Origin: Nocardia terrae
GTDB lineage: Bacteria; Actinomycetota; Actinomycetes; Mycobacteriales; Mycobacteriaceae
Direction of reading: 5' to 3'
Length of the DNA: 64,000 nt
Assembly: GCF_009760405.1 (NCBI RefSeq)
Contig: NZ_WRPP01000014.1
Span: 1-64,000 of the forward strand
Shown: positions 42,974 to 51,598 of the stretch, piece after piece
How positions within the stretch are numbered: position 1 is the first letter of the stretch
Layout of the letters: every line of letters starts with the position of its first letter
The notes under the pieces: model-generated
What the model saw: only the letters and a program-made list of their open reading frames with translations
Told to the model about the DNA's origin: nothing
Databases searched by the model: none
Position numbers and translations under genes: made by a program

Positions 42974-43885
42974 TCACAGTGCGCCATCCGCCGGATGATC
43001 CCGATCGATCCCCGTAGCGAGGTCATCGCACGTGACGCACACCATATCCGCTCGTTGCCTCAAATAAATGCCCGCCCCCGAATTTCCGTCCGCGCTCGCG
43101 CGCACCCCCGCCCAGTGCTCCCGCCCCAGCACCACCGGATGCCCCGGCGTCGTCCCGAAGAACGCCCGCGCCAACCGACTCTCACTCGCCCGCGCCGCCG
43201 CGATCACCCGGGCCACCACCTCGGGGCCGACATCCGGCGTATCCACCGGCATGATCGCCACGAACGCAGCGGGCGCACGCTCGCCGTCCATCACGCCCGC
43301 ACCGTCCGCCGCGAGTCCGGTTTCGCCGCAGAGGATCTCGGCCCCGTCCCGCCCCCGGCCATCGGATCCGTCCGCGCCCGCGCTCGCTCCGGCCGGGTGC
43401 GCCGAGCCCGGCATCGTGGAACTCCGCACGAGGGAAGTCTCCGTGTCGGAATTCCGCACAGCAGTCTTCCGCATGTCGAAAATCCTCGGTGCGGTGGGCT
43501 GATATGCCGCATGACCGGCTGTTTCCTCCATCCCGAGGCCGTGCGTGCGGCCCGCGGGGACGCTGATGCCGGGTGCTGCTGCCGCCGCCAACCCCGCACG
43601 CATGGAGGCGCTCACGCCGATCTCCCACTCGGCGGTCCACACCGGGCGAACGTCCGCGGGCAGCGCGATGCCCGCGGACTCCGACACCATCCAGCGCCCA
43701 TCGGCCGCCCGCCGCGCCGGCCCGGTTGCCCCGAGCACCACGAAGATTCGCTCGCACCCACCCGCCCGCAACGCCGTCACCGCCGTACGCAGCCAAGCAC
43801 CGCCCTCGGCCAGCACCTTCGGCATCCCATAACGCCGCCCGGCACCGGCCGCGAGCACAATGCCGTCGCAGCGTTCAGGGTTCAC
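42974..43885 (-). CDS. MobA-like NTP transferase with a ~100-residue internal insertion
   Basis: 303 residues; homologues run about 190-200. The nucleotide-binding LAAGAGRRYGMPKVL opens a MobA/MocA fold, EIGVSASMRAGLA and FVAIMPVDTPDVG are the next conserved blocks, and PGHPVVLGREHW is the late motif. Between residues ~103 and 206 lies a Gly/Ala/Asp-rich low-complexity insertion (nucleotides about 43268-43579) that splits the fold before the metal-binding Asp motif. With XdhC it would make or tailor molybdopterin cytosine dinucleotide. The insertion may be tolerated as a surface loop or disable the enzyme. Confidence 0.8.
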   Translation of the reverse strand: MNPERCDGIVLAAGAGRRYGMPKVLAEGGAWLRTAVTALRAGGCERIFVVLGATGPARRAADGRWMVSESAGIALPADVRPVWTAEWEIGVSASMRAGLAAAAAPGISVPAGRTHGLGMEETAGHAAYQPTAPRIFDMRKTAVRNSDTETSLVRSSTMPGSAHPAGASAGADGSDGRGRDGAEILCGETGLAADGAGVMDGERAPAAFVAIMPVDTPDVGPEVVARVIAAARASESRLARAFFGTTPGHPVVLGREHWAGVRASADGNSGAGIYLRQRADMVCVTCDDLATGIDRDHPADGAL

Positions 43886-43921
43886 GCGAGCAGGGTAATC
43901 CCGCCCGCCCGCCTTCGCTGA

Positions 43922-46675
43922 TCAAGCGACTGTTAGGGATTGCTCGTCGGGTCGTCGCCCAGCCGGCGAGGCAACCGAACCCGGGGCATCCATACCGAAT
44001 TCGTGCAGCTCCCTCTGGACCTCATCGAAGAGCATCACATCGATCGGCTCGTACATTGCCAGCGCCTTGCTCAGGCATTCGCGGGCATGCTCGGCGTCAT
44101 TGGTCAGCAGGGCGAGGTGGCCCAGCGCTCTCCAAGCGTCGGCTTGGCCGTGCGAATCGTCGGTCTGCTCGGCGAGCGTCAACGAGTCGCTGTAGCGGAG
44201 ATGGGCGGAGGCGTGCTCACCTCTTTCGCGATGGATGTGCCCCATACCGCGAATCGTGTCGACCTCCAGCCAGGTGTCGTGAAGTTCGGTGGCGATCGTT
44301 CTGGCACGTTCGAGCTTCTCCCAAGCCGCCGCGAACATCTCCTGCTCTCGGTCGAGAATGGCCAGCCCCCACAGCGCCCATCCCTCGCCGTATCGATCTC
44401 CGATCTGCAGCGCCATGCCCAACGCCTGGATGTAGAGACGGTGGCTGGACTCCGATCTCTTCTCGATTCGTTCGAGGTGGCCGTAATTTCGCAGCGCGTC
44501 GCATTCCAGTAGCGGATCGCCCAACGCTCGCGCGAGTTCGAGTACCTGCAGGGACTCGGCGAGCGCAATGTCGAAAAGGCCCTGGTGGCGGCAGACTTCG
44601 GCGTGATAGCCGAGAATACTGGCGACTCTGGCCGAATCGCCGATTTCCGTTGCGATATCGAGCGCAGATTCGAACCACCGCGCGGCGCCCGCGTAGTCAC
44701 AGACCGACCGCAGCACATTCGCCAGGCCGTACATGGCATCGCCCGCACCGACCCGATCGTCCAGGTTCGTGTTGATCAGATGTGCGAGCTCGAACATCTC
44801 CCTGGCGTCAGCCCAATATCCGAGTGCGGAAAGCTGAGTTCCGACCAGCAGTGCCAGGGCCGCGGTATCGGCGTCGAGTGCGGCGATTCGAATGCAGGCG
44901 AGCAAGGAGTCGTGCTCGTCGACCAACCAGTCACGAGCGCGGGCCACCGCCGGGCGGCGACTCGGTTGTCGTTGCGGTGGAAGGCCTTTGTTCGCGCCGA
45001 ATGGGCGTGCCGGTTGCGGCGGCTCGATCTCGAGCGCCTCGCCCAGATAGTGCCGCAGCAATCGGCCGATCACGGCGGCATGCTCGGCCGATGTGCCCAG
45101 GGCATCGGCGAGGCTGCGTGCGTACAGGCGGGACAGATCGTGAATCCGGTATCGCAGTCGACCGGGACGGCCGGTGACCGGATCGAGCCAACCACCCTCG
45201 AACAACTGCCGCAGTTGTACCGCCGGATCCGGCATATTCCATTCCGGGTCCAGCATGGCCGCCAAAGTCTCGGCCGAGATGGCGGAACCAGGGAACCAGC
45301 CGAGCAGCCGCAGCGTGCGCTGGGCGGCTTCGTCCGGCAGTTCCCGGTACGAGAGATCCAATGCCGCCCGCACGGATTCGTCCTCGGCTGCGAACTGGTC
45401 GAGGATGCGATTCGCCGCCCCGCTGCCAGCGGGATCCGTCGCCAGGTGTCCGGCCAGCCGCTCGGCCTGACTGGCGAAATCGCCCGCGATCGCGGTCAGC
45501 ATGCCCGGGCCGTGATGAGCGAGCTGTCCTGCCAGCAGCCGAATCGGCAGGGGCAACCCGCCCGAGGTGCGCAGTATTCGATGTACGGCATCGGTGTCGT
45601 AGCCGGGACCGAGATTGCCGAGCGTGACGAGCAGCTCCTCGGCCTCCGCCAATTCCATCGGCTCCAAATGCAATCGGCGTACTCCGACCAATCCGGTCAG
45701 TGGCCGGCGGCTGGTGACCACTACGAAACAGCCGGCTGACTGCGGCAGCAGCGGCCGGACCTGTCTGCTGTCCAAGGCGTTGTCCAGCACGATCAGCATC
45801 CGGCGACGGCCCGCCTCCCAACGCCAGCGCTCCGCGTAGCGGGCCTGCCCGCCTGGAATGGTCGCCGGTTTGACATCGAGCTCCACGAGCAACTGCTCCA
45901 GGGCATGCTCGGCGCGACGTGGAACGCATTCCCGATCGTGGCCGTGCAGGTCCAGCCAGACCACGCCATCCGGGAAGCGGTCCGCGAACTCCTGTACGGC
46001 TTGGCGGGCGATCGTCGTCTTGCCCACCCCTGCCAGTCCGGTGATCACCAGCGTGCCACGCTCGCCCCGGGAATGGTCGTCGATCGCGCCGCGCAACTCG
46101 GCCATCGCCGCCTTGCGGCCAACGAAAGGCACACCCTCGCTTGGGAGAAGGGCAATGGCGCTGCGGGTGGCGAGTCCGGATCGGCTTTGTTTCACCGCGG
46201 CCCGATACGCGGCCTGGTCGGCCGTGGACAGCTCCTTCAGGTCGTCGATGTCCACCAGCCGATCCCACGTGGTGTTATAGATGGTGGCCAGGATCGTGAG
46301 TGATCGGACGGTCGGCCTCGCCCGTCGCTTGCCCGTGGGGCTGAGCTCGGGCCAGGATTCGAACTCGGAGATACGCGGTGCCTTCATGCCGCCGTCGGTC
46401 TTCGTGCCGTTGTCCGTCGAGATCCGGTTGAACTCCTCGGCAACTTGATTCTGGTTGAGGCGATTCGCGAGCCGCCAGGCTTTACGTGGCCGACAGCCGC
46501 GTCGGATGAGCTCTGTCGCAAGAGGTTCCAGTAGCTCACGGTCGGCGAGTCCGACGTCGCCGAGCAACGCGGTCAGCCATCGCAGCGCGTCCTCGCCGAC
46601 ACCGCCGGGGTCCGATCCACCACAACCCGGGCCGGAAACTCGCTCACGGACGGAATTGTGATTGTGTGTCACCAT
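43922..46675 (-). CDS. STAND regulator A: HTH-NB-ARC-TPR protein
   Basis: 917 residues from ATG 46675, with a GGGAGG ribosome-binding site. The N-terminal ~150 residues form a divergent XRE-like domain (RPRKAWRLANRLNQNQVAEEFNR; RISEFESWP; RPTVRSLTILATIY). The NB-ARC ATPase has P-loop GLAGVGKT (about 213-220), Walker B RRMLIVLDN (about 292-300) and GGLPLPIRLLAG. The region LRRAL/LSYRELPDEAAQRTLRLL is the winged-helix hub, and from about 600 onward TPR repeats run to the C-terminus. STAND proteins act as signal-switched oligomeric platforms. It shares a promoter-like element and domain order with the two genes below. Confidence 0.88.
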   Translation of the reverse strand: MVTHNHNSVRERVSGPGCGGSDPGGVGEDALRWLTALLGDVGLADRELLEPLATELIRRGCRPRKAWRLANRLNQNQVAEEFNRISTDNGTKTDGGMKAPRISEFESWPELSPTGKRRARPTVRSLTILATIYNTTWDRLVDIDDLKELSTADQAAYRAAVKQSRSGLATRSAIALLPSEGVPFVGRKAAMAELRGAIDDHSRGERGTLVITGLAGVGKTTIARQAVQEFADRFPDGVVWLDLHGHDRECVPRRAEHALEQLLVELDVKPATIPGGQARYAERWRWEAGRRRMLIVLDNALDSRQVRPLLPQSAGCFVVVTSRRPLTGLVGVRRLHLEPMELAEAEELLVTLGNLGPGYDTDAVHRILRTSGGLPLPIRLLAGQLAHHGPGMLTAIAGDFASQAERLAGHLATDPAGSGAANRILDQFAAEDESVRAALDLSYRELPDEAAQRTLRLLGWFPGSAISAETLAAMLDPEWNMPDPAVQLRQLFEGGWLDPVTGRPGRLRYRIHDLSRLYARSLADALGTSAEHAAVIGRLLRHYLGEALEIEPPQPARPFGANKGLPPQRQPSRRPAVARARDWLVDEHDSLLACIRIAALDADTAALALLVGTQLSALGYWADAREMFELAHLINTNLDDRVGAGDAMYGLANVLRSVCDYAGAARWFESALDIATEIGDSARVASILGYHAEVCRHQGLFDIALAESLQVLELARALGDPLLECDALRNYGHLERIEKRSESSHRLYIQALGMALQIGDRYGEGWALWGLAILDREQEMFAAAWEKLERARTIATELHDTWLEVDTIRGMGHIHRERGEHASAHLRYSDSLTLAEQTDDSHGQADAWRALGHLALLTNDAEHARECLSKALAMYEPIDVMLFDEVQRELHEFGMDAPGSVASPAGRRPDEQSLTVA

Positions 46676-46729
46676 CAGATCCTCCCTACCGGTCGCGTTG
46701 TAAACTCCCGCGTCCGGCACCTATCTCAT

Positions 46730-46758
46730 TGGTAGGCAATGGCTTTCACTGATGCAAG
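46730..46758 (-). promoter_or_regulatory. conserved STAND-gene promoter element, copy A
   Basis: On the minus strand: TTGCAT (-35-like), 17 bases containing GTGAAA, then TACCAA (-10-like), 55 bases before the start of gene A. The same arrangement occurs before genes B and C. Confidence 0.65.
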
Positions 46759-46836
46759 GACATCACGAGCATCCTCGATTTCGATACGGTGCCGGTATCG
46801 GGCCGTGTATATGTCGTTGCCGAACGGCGATCCGGA

Positions 46837-47502
46837 TCAGCAGCCGAAACCGAGGCGGCGGAGGTCTTCCTGAATCCGATCGGGGAGAGGGACGGATTCG
46901 CGTGCCTCCGGCAGCAGGGCCCGCACCTGCTTGGAGTCGAGCGCGTTGTCGAACACGATGAGCGAGCGCCGATCCCGCATCTCGTGCCGCCAGCGCGCGG
47001 ACCGTCCCGAGACGTCGTTGCGGATGGTCTCCGGGGCCACCCAGCGCGCCAGCGCCGTGGTGCGCCGCGACACCACCGCCCGGTAGGCGGCGACCTCCGC
47101 GCTGGGCATCTGCGCGAGATCGGCGGTGTCCACCAATCGATCCCAACTGGTCCTATAGATGGCCGCGAGATTCTTCAGCACCTCCAGGGTGGGTCGCGGA
47201 TGCATGCGTCCGGTCCCCCGGGGCACCGGCCACGACTCGTACTCCGAGATCCGCGCCGCCTTCATGGGCGCGTTCGGCTTCCCCGTCAGCCGGTTGAACT
47301 CGGCCGCGACCTGCTGCTGCGTGAATTCGTTCGCCAGACGCCAGGACTTGCGCGGCCGGCAGCCCCGGAACCGCAGCTCGGCGACCAGTGGTTCCAGCAA
47401 CTCGTTCTCCCGCAACCCGATACCGAGCAGCACCCCGCGCAGCTCTTCGCGGGCCTCCGCCTTGACCTCATCGGTATCCCCGTTCCCCCTGCTCTGCCGC
47501 AT
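46837..47502 (-). CDS. STAND regulator B: truncated paralogue (HTH domain plus NB-ARC stub)
   Basis: 221 residues from ATG 47502. Residues 1-155 are clearly paralogous to the N-terminus of A (RGCRPRKSWRLANEFTQQQVAAEFNR; RISEYESWP; SWDRLVD). The P-loop region is missing: at about residue 170 the sequence jumps to the segment before Walker B and continues RRSLIVFDNALDSKQVRALLPEA, then stops. The join is an in-frame deletion. The winged helix and all TPRs are absent. It retains the shared promoter element. It could be a DNA-binding-only regulator or a decaying remnant. Confidence 0.75.
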   Translation of the reverse strand: MRQSRGNGDTDEVKAEAREELRGVLLGIGLRENELLEPLVAELRFRGCRPRKSWRLANEFTQQQVAAEFNRLTGKPNAPMKAARISEYESWPVPRGTGRMHPRPTLEVLKNLAAIYRTSWDRLVDTADLAQMPSAEVAAYRAVVSRRTTALARWVAPETIRNDVSGRSARWRHEMRDRRSLIVFDNALDSKQVRALLPEARESVPLPDRIQEDLRRLGFGC

Positions 47503-47538
47503 GCCACGGAACCTTCCCCCGAAGTTGTGAACATTTCC

Positions 47539-47567
47539 TTGGTACCGCGCATATTTCACCTGGTCAA
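47539..47567 (-). promoter_or_regulatory. conserved STAND-gene promoter element, copy B
   Basis: Minus strand: TTGACC, 17-base spacer containing GTGAAA, TACCAA, then GGAAA. It lies 37 bases upstream of gene B and 127 bases from the divergent small gene S1. Confidence 0.7.
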
Positions 47568-47693
47568 GGACGCGTGATGCGCCAAGAATTCGCGAAACGC
47601 CATGGGATCGAACGGCGCTCGCCTCTTCGCGATCATTGAGAGACCAGCACGGGCGCGGGGGACGGGTCCGCGATCGAGAGAAGGATCTGATCA

Positions 47694-48050
47694 ATGGTGC
47701 AGGATTCGAATTGGATGATTACCTCGGACGTAGCACACGAGGTAGCCTTCCGCATCGATGTACCGGAGGAACATCGCGGCCGGTGGGTACTCAGCTATCT
47801 GCCCACCTACCGGCGGCTGACTCGCGAGCAGGCAATGGCCGGCGTGGTGCTGGCCGAGATGATCCTGATCGGATTACTCCGCCCCCGAGGCGAATTCGAC
47901 GAGGAGGTCGCCGCCCTGCACGCGGAAATGCTCGGCCTCAGCGTCACCGACGCCATGTGCCTGCTGGCACTACGCCAAAGCGGCCGCGACCGCCACCCCG
48001 ACCAGGAGGGTGAATCGGTCCGATCGGCATCGCGGCGAGCGCTGCGCTGA
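47694..48050 (+). CDS. small protein S1, divergent from STAND gene B (unknown family)
   Basis: 118 residues, GAAGGA ribosome-binding site 10 bases upstream. It is paralogous to S2 at 51248, sharing W(M/L)(I/V)TSD, EVAFRIDVP/EAAFRIDVP, LSYLPTYRRL/LSYLPTHRRL and TDAMCLLALR. Predicted to start with a strand-rich half and finish helical. There is no signal, membrane segment or metal motif. I do not recognise the family. Its constant position opposite a STAND regulator suggests it is a target or signalling partner. Confidence 0.75.
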   Translation: MVQDSNWMITSDVAHEVAFRIDVPEEHRGRWVLSYLPTYRRLTREQAMAGVVLAEMILIGLLRPRGEFDEEVAALHAEMLGLSVTDAMCLLALRQSGRDRHPDQEGESVRSASRRALR

Positions 48051-48068
48051 CCGACGGACGCGGGCGGG

Positions 48069-48097
48069 CGCTGAGGATCGGAGGGGGTTCCTCAGCG
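48069..48097. terminator. bidirectional hairpin between S1 and STAND C
   Basis: CGCTGAGGA (48069-48077) pairs with TCCTCAGCG (48089-48097), a 9-bp stem between two converging genes. Confidence 0.55.
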
Positions 48098-48126
48098 TCC
48101 GCACCTCAGCTCGGTCCGGCAGTTCA

Positions 48127-51000
48127 TCAACAGCCGAGCTTCGCGCGTTCGATGCGCAACAGCTCGGCGCAGGGCGACTCGATCTCGGCGTAGAGCTGGT
48201 ACGCCCGGTCCAGCATGTCCTTCGCCGTGTCGTGATCGCCGACCCGCACCGCTAGTTTGCCCAGCGCGCGCAGGCCGTCCGCCGTGCCCAGCTGGTCGCC
48301 GATCCGCTCGGCGATCGACAGAGACTCTTCGTAATTGCGTTGCGCCATCCGGTAGTTCTCGGTTTCCGTCCGGTCGACCTGCTGGCGATAGGTGTGCCCG
48401 AGGCCGCGCAGGGTATGGATCTGGCCGAGCGGGTCGTCGATGAGCTTGGCGATCACATACGCCTCCCGGAAGCAGTCGCGGGCCTCCTCGTGGTCGCCGC
48501 GCGCACGCGCCAGATTGCCCAGGCCCCACAGCGACCATTCCGCGCTGTACTGGTCCCCGATGCGACGGCCGATCTCCAGCGCCGACTCGTAGCGCTTGCG
48601 CGCGGTATCGACGTTCCCCACCATCCGCTCGACATGGCCGAGCCCGCGCAGGGCATCCCCCTCCATCTTGCGGTGCTCGATGCTGCGCGCGATGCGTTGC
48701 GCCATCAGATACCGCTCCTTCGCGGTGTCGAACCGGCCCCACAGCCGGACCACCTCGGCATAGCCCCACTGGGCCGTGCCCAGCCGTTCCAGATCGGTGA
48801 GTTCGGCCGCGATGGCCAGCGCCTCCTTCGAGTACGTCTCCGCCATCTGATATCGGCTCGCCATCCGTTCGGCCTGGCTGAGACCCTCCAGCGCATCGCA
48901 TTCCGTCTGCTTGTGGCCGAACTCCCGCGAAATCCCCAGGGCCTCTTGGAAATGCGCGCGAGCGTCCCCGTAGAGTCCGGTCACCCATTCGGATTGCCCC
49001 AGCTCACACAGGGATTCGACTTGTATCCGGCGGTCCGACAACGTCACTCCGGTGCGATGGACCTCCTGGAACAGGATCGCGGCCTTCTCGTGATTGCCGC
49101 GCAGCCGCTGAATTCGACCCAGGCCCAGCACCGCCCAGGCCCGGCCGACCGGCTCGGCCAGCTGGTCCGCGATGCTCGCGGCCTGATCGTAGAGCCGGTC
49201 CGCGTCCGACCAATATCCCAGGCTGCACAGATGGCAGGCCAGCAGCCGCGCCAATTCGGCGGTGTCCGAGGATATTCCGGCCAGCGGCAGGCAGCCGAGC
49301 AGCAGCTCGCGTTCCCGGCTCAGCCACTCCCGGGCATGCGCGGCGGCATCCAGCGAGCTCGTCGCGATGTGGCGGCTGCCCGCGGAGTCGAAGGGCCGCA
49401 ACGTCGCCGCCTGTCGCGCCACCGACAGGCTGTGGCCGACGATCCGCTCGACCATCACCCGCCGATCCTCGGGCTGGCGTTCCAGTTCGGCCTCCAGCTG
49501 CGCGCACAGCCGGTTCAGATCGTGCATCCGATACCGCGACGGGTGGTTGGGTCCGGCGACCGCATCCAGCAGGCCCGCCTCCAACAGCCGGTTGATCAGG
49601 TTCTTCGCCTCGTCCAGCGAGATCGCGGCCATCGCGCCCAGGATCTCGGCGGTGATCTCCGAACCGGGGAACGAACCCAGCAGCCGGACCAGGCGTTGCA
49701 GGTCCGGATCGCGCAGGCGGCGATACGACATCTCGAAGGCGGTGCGCACCGATTCGTCCTCGGCGCTGAACTTGTCGAGGATGTGGCGGGCGGGTGAGTC
49801 CCCGGCCCGTTCCGCGGATTTGTTGCGCTCGGTCAGCTCGGCGAAATCGGTGGCGAAGGAGGCCAGCATGCTCTCGCCGTGGTAGGCGATGTGACCGGCG
49901 ATGAGCTTGAGGGCCAAGGGCAGATTCCCCGCGGTGCGGACGATCTGGTTGGCGGCCTCCCGGTCGTAGCCCGGAGGCAGACCGGCCAAGCGGACCAGCA
50001 GTTGCTCGGCCTCGACGCTGTTCATCGCCTCGAGCGGAAGCGGGTCGGCGCCGGAGAGCTTGGTCAGATGGGTGCGGCTGGTGATGACGACCAGGCTGCC
50101 GGGGGACAGGGGCAGCAGGTCGCGGACGTGATCGCTGTCCGGCGCATTGTCGAAGGTGAGGTACATCTGCTTCGCGCGCATGGCGTTTCGCCATTTGTCG
50201 GAGCGGCGGGCCAGGTCCGGCGGAATGGTCTCGCGGGGTACGCCGATCTCGAGCAGGAGCTGCTCGAGCACGTCGGCGGGTTCGCGCGGTTCCTGGCCGG
50301 GGGTGTAGCCGTGCAGATCGACCCAGATTCGGCCGTCGGGGTAGCGCGGTGCGAACAGGGACTCGGCGAAGCGGGCGAGTGCCGTCTTGCCGACGCCGGG
50401 GTGCCCGTGAATGACGTGCACGGACGGCGCGTTGCGGTCGCGGCGGTGGGTGGCTATCCGCTGACCCAGCTCCTCCACCGCCTCCCTGCGGCCGATGAAA
50501 TTCGGTTCGCGCGGAGGCAGATCCGCGATCGGCGCGCCGGCTCGAATGGTCAGGCGGCGCGCGACGGCGTCCCGGAAGCGGTCCACGTCACCGGGGGCCA
50601 TGTGTTCCAGATCCTCGGTGTCGACCAGCTCGTCCCAGGTGGTGCCGTAGACCGCGGCCAGGACCTCCAGGATCTCGATGGTCAGCCGCGTGCCGTTGCG
50701 CACCGCGGGCCAGCGTTCGAAGTACGAGATCTGGTTGCCCTGAACGCTTCTGCGCCGATCGGTGCGGTGTTCGTTGAATTCCTCGGCCACGTCCTCGAGG
50801 GTCAGTTCGGCGATCTCGCGGCGGCCGCAGGTGCGCGCCAGCCCGGCCGCGTAGCGCCACGCCGCCCGCGGCCGCAGTCCCAGCTGCCGCAGCTCGCCGA
50901 CCAGCAGCGGAAGCAGTTGCGCATCGGACAATCCGGTGTCCGCCAGGCGATCTCGAAGACGACGTCGTTCCGCTCTCGTCGTAGGATGACGTGGACTCAT
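48127..51000 (-). CDS. STAND regulator C: HTH-NB-ARC-TPR protein
   Basis: 957 residues from ATG 51000, with GGAGG five bases before the AGGG-ATG; a longer frame to 51093 lacks a ribosome-binding site. The N-terminal HTH-like domain (LRPRAAWRYAAGL; DVAEEFNEH; QISYFERWP; LTIEILEVLAAVYGTTWDELVD) is followed by P-loop GHPGVGKT (199-206), Walker B QMYLTFDN, GNLPLALKLIAG, a winged-helix hub (LRDPDLQRLVRLLGSFPG) and eight or more TPR-like repeats (AHFQEALGISREFG; RYESALEIGRRIGD) to the C-terminus. It is paralogous to gene A along its full length. Divergent from the S2-S3 operon. Confidence 0.9.
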   Translation of the reverse strand: MSPRHPTTRAERRRLRDRLADTGLSDAQLLPLLVGELRQLGLRPRAAWRYAAGLARTCGRREIAELTLEDVAEEFNEHRTDRRRSVQGNQISYFERWPAVRNGTRLTIEILEVLAAVYGTTWDELVDTEDLEHMAPGDVDRFRDAVARRLTIRAGAPIADLPPREPNFIGRREAVEELGQRIATHRRDRNAPSVHVIHGHPGVGKTALARFAESLFAPRYPDGRIWVDLHGYTPGQEPREPADVLEQLLLEIGVPRETIPPDLARRSDKWRNAMRAKQMYLTFDNAPDSDHVRDLLPLSPGSLVVITSRTHLTKLSGADPLPLEAMNSVEAEQLLVRLAGLPPGYDREAANQIVRTAGNLPLALKLIAGHIAYHGESMLASFATDFAELTERNKSAERAGDSPARHILDKFSAEDESVRTAFEMSYRRLRDPDLQRLVRLLGSFPGSEITAEILGAMAAISLDEAKNLINRLLEAGLLDAVAGPNHPSRYRMHDLNRLCAQLEAELERQPEDRRVMVERIVGHSLSVARQAATLRPFDSAGSRHIATSSLDAAAHAREWLSRERELLLGCLPLAGISSDTAELARLLACHLCSLGYWSDADRLYDQAASIADQLAEPVGRAWAVLGLGRIQRLRGNHEKAAILFQEVHRTGVTLSDRRIQVESLCELGQSEWVTGLYGDARAHFQEALGISREFGHKQTECDALEGLSQAERMASRYQMAETYSKEALAIAAELTDLERLGTAQWGYAEVVRLWGRFDTAKERYLMAQRIARSIEHRKMEGDALRGLGHVERMVGNVDTARKRYESALEIGRRIGDQYSAEWSLWGLGNLARARGDHEEARDCFREAYVIAKLIDDPLGQIHTLRGLGHTYRQQVDRTETENYRMAQRNYEESLSIAERIGDQLGTADGLRALGKLAVRVGDHDTAKDMLDRAYQLYAEIESPCAELLRIERAKLGC

Positions 51001-51097
51001 CCCTGCCTCCGATCGGGCCCGGCCCCGTACGCGCAGCGGGGCCGCCGCAGTCCCGGCCACGCCGCCGAGAAATCCGCCCCCGGTAATTGCCAATTCC

Positions 51098-51127
51098 TTG
51101 GTAGCAGCGGTCGTTTCACCAGGTCAA
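51098..51127 (-). promoter_or_regulatory. conserved STAND-gene promoter element, copy C
   Basis: Minus strand: TTGACC, 18-base spacer containing GTGAAA, TACCAA, then GGAA. It lies 98 bases upstream of gene C and 121 bases from the divergent S2 start. Confidence 0.7.
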
Positions 51128-51247
51128 GCATCGTGTCTCAATTGCGAAAGTTCTCGCTGTCCACTTCGTGAACCGGTGACCCGAATTCCGCATTCTGAAA
51201 GCAGGTCGACCGGCGGCTCGGTCGATGGGGCAGAAGGGAGTTCCCAC

Positions 51248-51598
51248 ATGGCTATTCAGGTGTCGGAGTGGCTGGTCACCAGCGATCTGGTCGATGAAGC
51301 GGCGTTCCGGATCGATGTTCCCGGGCCGGACCGGGGCACGTGGATACTGTCCTACCTGCCCACTCACCGGCGGCTGAGCCGGGACCAGGCCCTCGTCGGT
51401 GTTCGGCTCGCGGAGCTGATTCTCAGCGAATTCGTCAGCCTGAACTCCGAATCGGATCTTCTGGTCGCGAGATTGTACGCCGAGGAACTCGAATTGGAAC
51501 TCACGGACGCGATGTGCCTGCTGGCGCTGCGCGGCGGTGAATTCCGGGCGTCGGAGTTCGAGTCGCGGAATTGCGTGGCGCAGCAGGTGATCCGGTGA
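51248..51598 (+). CDS. small protein S2, divergent from STAND gene C (S1 paralogue)
   Basis: 116 residues from ATG 51248 with AAGGGAG upstream; the longer frame from TTG 51098 begins inside the promoter element. It shares with S1 the W-x-x-TSD block, the RIDVP block, LSYLPTxRRLxRxQA and TDAMCLLALR, while the last ~20 residues differ. The stop overlaps the S3 start (GTGA), so the two are coupled. Function is unknown; the strong conservation between paralogues indicates selection on the protein. Confidence 0.78.
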   Translation: MAIQVSEWLVTSDLVDEAAFRIDVPGPDRGTWILSYLPTHRRLSRDQALVGVRLAELILSEFVSLNSESDLLVARLYAEELELELTDAMCLLALRGGEFRASEFESRNCVAQQVIR

